Under the pieces are notes generated by a model that had not been told where the DNA came from, ran no database searches, and was given only the letters and a program-made list of their open reading frames with translations. Shown here piece after piece: positions 6,401 through 10,396 of a DNA stretch of 10,396 nucleotides. Origin of the DNA: Wenzhouxiangellaceae bacterium. Its GTDB lineage: Bacteria > Pseudomonadota > Gammaproteobacteria > Xanthomonadales > Wenzhouxiangellaceae. Where the stretch lies: NCBI GenBank assembly GCA_023258355.1, contig JALQZL010000049.1, positions 1 to 10,396 on the forward strand, written 5' to 3'. The translations under genes were made by a program, and so were the position numbers. Every line of letters begins with the position of its first letter. The stretch's first letter is position 1.

Positions 6401-9180
6401 GCCATGGCTTTGAGTTTGGCAATCTGCGCCGTTAACTCAGACACCGCATGTTGATGTTGACTCAAGCGTTGACGTTCTTTCTCAACCACCTCCGCTGGCG
6501 CATTTTCGACAAACTTTGCATTGCCCAATTTCTTTTCTGTCGCAGTGAGCCCGTTTTGTTCTCGATCTAGGAGCTTGGTTAGTCGCTCAAGCTCCTCTGC
6601 CACGTCAACCAAGCCCGCCAGCGGAATAAGCAACCGCATTTGGCCCACTAAGGTGACCGAGGCCCCATCCGAAGCCTCAGAAGTCTCAGTTGAGAGCCAT
6701 TCAATCGAATCAAGGCGTGCCAGGCGCATGACGAGTCCACCGAGGCGGTCCATGCGCGCTTTATCGTGCGCATCACCATTCTCGATCAGCAAAGGCAGCG
6801 GTTTGCTGGGAGGTAAGTTGAGTTCGGTTCTGGCAGAGCGAAGACCCGAGATCACGGCTTTGAGCCACTCCACATCGGCCATGGCATCGGTATCCTCTAC
6901 CCCCACCTTGGGCCATGCCTGAAGGCTGATGGTGTCACCTTGCTTGCCGGCGGGGACTTTCACTTGTTGCCAAATTTCTTCTGTGATAAACGGCACAAAG
7001 GGATGGAGCGCACGCAAGGTCTTCTCCAGCACGGTGGCGAGTGTATAGCGTGTCGCTGCCGCCAATGCAGGGTGGGCTTTTGCATTTTCCTCCAAGAGTG
7101 CTGGTTTCGATAGCTCGAGATACCAGTCACAAAATTCATGCCAGACAAACTCATAGAGCGCTTGGCTCGCCAAATCAAAGCGATACTGCTCCAATGCTTG
7201 GTTAACGGCATGAATGGTTTGATTCAACCGAGACTGGATCCAGCGAGAGGGGATATCCAAATCATCAGGCGAGGGCGGGGTGAGGGGCGAGGTGCCCACA
7301 TTCATCAACGTAAATCGCGCTGCATTCCAAAGCTTGTTTAAAAAGTGGCGGTAGCCTGCGCATCGGGATAGATCGAAATTTAGGTCACGCCCGTGCCCCG
7401 CTAAGGCAGTGAAAGTGAAGCGCAAAGCATCGGCGCCTTGCGCCTCAATGCCATCAGCAAATTCTTTTCGAGTGGCTTTTTCAATCTTTGCGGCTTTTTC
7501 TGGTTGCATCAAAGACTGTGTGCGTTTTGCGACCAATGCCTCCAGATCAATGCCATCAATCAGGTCAATGGGGTCTAACACATTGCCCTTCGATTTCGAC
7601 ATCTTCTGCCCCTCAGCATCACGGATGAGGCCTGTGATGTAGACTTTCTCGAATGGAACCTGGGCTGTGAAGTGGCCAGTCATCATGATCATTCTGGCTA
7701 CCCAAAAGAAAATAATATCGAACCCAGTGACCAACACTTGGGTGGGTAGGTAGCGCTCAAAGCCCTCTGATTCCATGCGCCCATCATTGGGCCAGCCCAT
7801 CGTGGCGTGTGCCCAAAGCGATGATGAGAACCAAGTCTCCAACACATCGTCGTCTTGACGAAGCTCGGTCTGCGTCTCCAACCCATATTTGTGGCGGACA
7901 TCCTCCTCGCTTCGGCCAACATAAACCTGACCTTCTTTGTCAAACCAAGCCGGAATGCGATGACCCCACCAAAGCTGCCTTGAAATACACCAGTCTTTCA
8001 AATCCTCCATCCAGCGACGATAGGTGTTGATCCAATTGCCAGGGACAAACTCAGTCTGCCCAGTTTCGACCATCTTTAACCCCAGCTCGCCTAAGCTGTC
8101 CATCTTGACGAACCATTGATCCGTTAAAAAGGGTTCAATGATTTGCCCTGATCGATCTCCACGAGGCACGACCATAGCGTGCGGTTTTTCCTCTCTCAAA
8201 AAGCCCGCTGCTTTGAGGTCATCCAAGATGCGTTTTCTGGCCTCGAAGCGGTCTAGACCCTGATAAGCCTCTGGGGCGCAATCGTTAACGCTGCCGTTGG
8301 GATTGAAAATATTGATGGGTTCAAAGCCATGGCGATGGCCTACCTCCCAGTCATTGAAGTCATGCGCGGGTGTGATCTTGACGCAACCCGTGCCAAAGGC
8401 TGAGTCCACATAATCATCGGCAATCACAGGGATGGCCCGATTGGCCAATGGCAGTAAAACCTCTTTGCCCACCAGATCTTGATAGCGCTCATCATCAGGG
8501 TGAACAGCCACGCAGACATCGCCCAAGAGTGTCTCAGGGCGGGTCGTTGCGACCACCACCTCACCCTGGCCATCCACAAGGGGGTAGGCAATCGACCACA
8601 AGTGGCCTTGTTCATCGGTATTGACCACTTCCAGATCAGAAATGGCGGTTTGCAAGACCGGATCCCAATTGACCAGACGGGGACCTCGATAAATGAGGCC
8701 CTCGTCATAGAGACGCACGAACGTTTCGATCACCGCCTCTGAGTAGTCAGGATCCATGGTGAATCGTTCACGAGACCAGTCTGCCGATGCACCCAATCGT
8801 CGCATTTGAGAGGTAATGGTCGACCCCGATGCTTGTTTCCATTGCCAAACACGGTCGATGAAATCTTCTCGGCGATAGTCATCACGACGTCCACCTTCGG
8901 CCTCGATCTGGCGGGTCACCACCATTTCAGTGGCGATACCGGCATGATCCACACCTACCTGCCAGAGGACGTCTCGGCCTTGCATCCGGTGAAACCGCAC
9001 AAGGGCATCCATCAACGTGTGTTGGAAGGCGTGGCCCATGTGCAAGGTGCCAGTGACATTGGGTGGGGGCAGCAGAATGCAGTAAGGTTCACCTTGACCA
9101 GAGGGCTTGAACCAGCCTTGGCTTTCCCAGGTCTGGTACCAGCGTGTTTCGATAGTTTTGGGTTGGTAATGTTTGTCCAT
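6397..9180 (-). CDS. valS: Valyl-tRNA synthetase
   Basis: Cytosolic class Ia synthetase that charges tRNA-Val with valine. The 927 residues are close to E. coli ValRS (951). The HIGH-type motif is PPPNVTGTLHMGH (38-50, HMGH 47-50) and the KMSKS motif is at 526-530 (GQKMSKSKGNVLDP). The CP1 editing domain (about 190-360) keeps ATTRPETLLGD (211-221) and PAHDFND (271-277), which clear mischarged Thr-tRNA-Val. The anticodon-binding helical domain spans roughly 640-790. A C-terminal coiled coil rich in Leu, Glu and Lys (about 861-925), typical of ValRS, contacts the tRNA elbow. I chose the ATG at 9180 (MDKHYQPKTIETRWYQTWE), which matches the family N-terminus. The reading frame extends 16 codons further into holC, but those residues are unlike ValRS. 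The start lies 2 bases after the holC stop without a clear Shine-Dalgarno; its stop overlaps the methyltransferase start. Confidence 0.98.
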   Translation of the reverse strand: MDKHYQPKTIETRWYQTWESQGWFKPSGQGEPYCILLPPPNVTGTLHMGHAFQHTLMDALVRFHRMQGRDVLWQVGVDHAGIATEMVVTRQIEAEGGRRDDYRREDFIDRVWQWKQASGSTITSQMRRLGASADWSRERFTMDPDYSEAVIETFVRLYDEGLIYRGPRLVNWDPVLQTAISDLEVVNTDEQGHLWSIAYPLVDGQGEVVVATTRPETLLGDVCVAVHPDDERYQDLVGKEVLLPLANRAIPVIADDYVDSAFGTGCVKITPAHDFNDWEVGHRHGFEPINIFNPNGSVNDCAPEAYQGLDRFEARKRILDDLKAAGFLREEKPHAMVVPRGDRSGQIIEPFLTDQWFVKMDSLGELGLKMVETGQTEFVPGNWINTYRRWMEDLKDWCISRQLWWGHRIPAWFDKEGQVYVGRSEEDVRHKYGLETQTELRQDDDVLETWFSSSLWAHATMGWPNDGRMESEGFERYLPTQVLVTGFDIIFFWVARMIMMTGHFTAQVPFEKVYITGLIRDAEGQKMSKSKGNVLDPIDLIDGIDLEALVAKRTQSLMQPEKAAKIEKATRKEFADGIEAQGADALRFTFTALAGHGRDLNFDLSRCAGYRHFLNKLWNAARFTLMNVGTSPLTPPSPDDLDIPSRWIQSRLNQTIHAVNQALEQYRFDLASQALYEFVWHEFCDWYLELSKPALLEENAKAHPALAAATRYTLATVLEKTLRALHPFVPFITEEIWQQVKVPAGKQGDTISLQAWPKVGVEDTDAMADVEWLKAVISGLRSARTELNLPPSKPLPLLIENGDAHDKARMDRLGGLVMRLARLDSIEWLSTETSEASDGASVTLVGQMRLLIPLAGLVDVAEELERLTKLLDREQNGLTATEKKLGNAKFVENAPAEVVEKERQRLSQHQHAVSELTAQIAKLKAMA

Positions 9181-9182
9181 GA

Positions 9183-9578
9183 CTATTTCAAGGCGTGATG
9201 ATTGAGTTCGGCCCCTCTGGCTTTCCAAGCACGCCAGCGCTCTCTCAGGGGTTCGCGAGCGGCTTCAGTGGCGGGCACAATCTCCAATATGCGACCAAAC
9301 TGCCCTTCGGGCAGAGGTGCGCTGGGATCTAGATTGATGAGTAGCTCAGCCGATGGCGGCGCTTCCGGCATCAGACGAATCGGCGCATTCGCCTCGCCGT
9401 GTGGCAAGAAGCGCCCTTCAGGCTGATGCCAGAGCGCCTTGTCCAGCGCACTGAGTTGGTCCTCTGGCCCCACAATCGCAATTTCACGAATATTGGGCCA
9501 GGCTTTACCCACCAAAATACAGGTGACCGTCACTGGGTCAGTATAGCGACCCCCCATTTGATAAAAATCCACCTGCAT
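9183..9578 (-). CDS. holC: DNA polymerase III chi subunit (HolC)
   Basis: Chi subunit of the replicative clamp-loader complex. It binds psi (HolD) and the C-terminal tail of SSB, helping hand over from primase and tether the holoenzyme to SSB-coated DNA. The 131-residue protein (E. coli 147) starts with the family's VDFYQMGG strand. It carries ALWHQPEGRFLPHG (48-61), the equivalent of ALWARPAESFVPHN in E. coli chi. The end, LRERWRAWKARGAELNHHALK, parallels ARERYKAYRVAGFNLNTATWK, which includes basic and aromatic residues of the SSB-binding surface. Position in pepA-holC-valS is the same as in E. coli. Start: ATG at 9578 chosen by family fit. A TTG two codons upstream (9584) has better spacing (6 bases) to a GAGAG sequence and would give MTMQVDFY, so the exact start is open. 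Confidence 0.93.
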   Translation of the reverse strand: MQVDFYQMGGRYTDPVTVTCILVGKAWPNIREIAIVGPEDQLSALDKALWHQPEGRFLPHGEANAPIRLMPEAPPSAELLINLDPSAPLPEGQFGRILEIVPATEAAREPLRERWRAWKARGAELNHHALK

Positions 9579-9612
9579 TGTCAAAAGCGACTCTCGGTTA
9601 CGTGATCGTCAT
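9579..9612 (-). other. pepA-holC junction
   Basis: A 34-base gap between the pepA stop and the holC ATG, the widest gap in the minus-strand cluster. It holds a purine-rich GAGAG that could act as Shine-Dalgarno (12 bases from the ATG, 6 from an in-frame TTG). I see no terminator hairpin and no convincing promoter, so pepA transcription probably continues into holC. Confidence 0.4.
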
Positions 9613-10396
9613 TTATGAGGCGATGGCTTTTGCCCAGCCGCCTGCATTGTCTGCCACCCACTGAACCAGAAGTCCCACAGGCCGCCCGCTGGCGCTGACT
9701 GCCTTACCCCAGACCCAGGCAGAGCCGGCGATATCAATGTGAGCCCACCGTTGGTCTTTGGCGAATCGAGACAAGAAGCAACCGGCTGTGATTGATCCTG
9801 CGGGCATCCCACCCACGTTTTTCATGTCAGCAAATGGCGAGTCAAGTTGTTCTTGGTAGTCATCCCACAAGGGTAAGCGCCAACCGCGGTCAGCCGATTC
9901 AAGGCCGGCACTCAATAGCTCTTCGGCAAGGCTGTCGTCTTGCGTCATGATGCCACTGGCATGGTGGCCGAGTGCGACCACACAGGCGCCTGTCAAAGTA
10001 GCGATATCGACCATGGCTTTGGGTTTGACATTCTGCCCGGTCCAGGTCAGCGCATCTGCCAAAATCATGCGACCTTCAGCATCGGTGTTATGGACCTCAA
10101 TGGTTTGTCCTGACATCGAGGTGATGACATCGCCAGGGCGGTAGGCATTGCCATCGGGCATATTTTCGACCGCAGCCACAACAATATCCAAGTTGACCTT
10201 GAGGCCCAAAGTCGCCACCGTCTTCATGACCCCGAGGGCAGTGGCTGCACCACACATGTCAAATTTCATTTGCTCCATCAACGCCCCGGGCTTAATAGAG
10301 ATGCCGCCGGTATCAAACGTGACCCCTTTACCAACCAAGGCCAGCGGTGCTTCGTTCTCGGGCCCACCGCGCCAGCGCAAATGAATCAGTTTTGAA
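9613..10396 (-). CDS. pepA: Cytosol aminopeptidase / leucyl aminopeptidase PepA (M17), partial
   Basis: C-terminal, catalytic half of an M17 leucyl aminopeptidase, a two-metal (Mn/Zn) hexameric enzyme that removes N-terminal residues from peptides. The 5' end lies beyond the window. The frame is open to the edge (SKLIHLRWRGG precedes LALVGKG), so the TTG at 10380 is not the start. About 260 residues are visible. Every metal or catalytic residue is present at E. coli spacing. With the first full codon as 1, K23, D28, K35, D46, D105, E107 and R109 each differ by exactly 247 from E. coli K270, D275, K282, D293, D352, E354 and R356. The M17 signature NTDAEGR is at 103-109. It ends with a TAA, 34 bases before the holC ATG. 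E. coli PepA also binds DNA (carAB control, Xer recombination) through regions mostly outside this fragment, so that role cannot be judged here. Confidence 0.97.
   Translation of the reverse strand, partial: SKLIHLRWRGGPENEAPLALVGKGVTFDTGGISIKPGALMEQMKFDMCGAATALGVMKTVATLGLKVNLDIVVAAVENMPDGNAYRPGDVITSMSGQTIEVHNTDAEGRMILADALTWTGQNVKPKAMVDIATLTGACVVALGHHASGIMTQDDSLAEELLSAGLESADRGWRLPLWDDYQEQLDSPFADMKNVGGMPAGSITAGCFLSRFAKDQRWAHIDIAGSAWVWGKAVSASGRPVGLLVQWVADNAGGWAKAIAS

Noticed and set aside
8806..9198. Long open frame on the plus strand inside valS
   Set aside because: It lies wholly antisense to strongly conserved ValRS codons, including the HMGH region, with no recognisable domain or ribosome site. 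It is a shadow of valS codon usage.
9181..9228. Upstream extension of valS by 16 codons into holC
   Set aside because: The extra residues are not ValRS-like and would overlap holC by 46 bases. MDKHYQPKTIE at the ATG 9180 fits the family start.
1..10396. Mobile element, CRISPR, defence or phage system, tRNA or riboswitch
   Set aside because: Nearly every base is covered by recognisable chromosomal genes in compact order. I saw no direct-repeat arrays, transposase or integrase motifs, and no gap long enough for a structured RNA.

Overview
The window is a densely packed, housekeeping-type stretch of a bacterial chromosome. The gene set points to Gammaproteobacteria: it has both the chi (HolC) and psi (HolD) clamp-loader accessory subunits, the gene orders pepA-holC-valS and holD-rimI as in E. 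coli, and a gammaproteobacterial-style ProRS with an editing insertion. The integral-membrane type of PS synthase (not the peripheral E. coli type) argues against an enteric bacterium. A free-living, perhaps marine, gammaproteobacterium is my guess, but I cannot name a genus. I see no insertion sequence, CRISPR array, phage gene, tRNA or rRNA.

Layout: (1) 78-2083, plus strand: trhO (tRNA U34 hydroxylase) overlaps an MscS-family channel gene by ATGA. (2) 2087-3796, minus strand: proS, converging on the channel gene with only 3 bases between the stop codons. (3) A 71-base divergent intergenic region (3797-3867) with plausible back-to-back promoters. (4) 3868-5607, plus strand: pssA, holD and rimI, each overlapping the next, so very likely one operon. 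(5) 5567-10396, minus strand: pepA (cut by the window edge), holC, valS and a SAM-dependent methyltransferase. The last three are nearly contiguous or overlapping, and the methyltransferase gene collides tail to tail with rimI over 41 bases.

Functionally the window mixes translation (ProRS, ValRS, TrhO, RimI), replication (psi and chi, which bind each other and link the clamp loader to SSB), membrane biology (PS synthase, mechanosensitive channel) and peptide turnover (PepA). The least explained gene is the methyltransferase coupled to valS. I did not find a new defence, mobile or RNA-based system. The points worth a second look are the chi/psi clustering, the uncharacterised methyltransferase, the tight convergent gene ends and the odd pssA start region.
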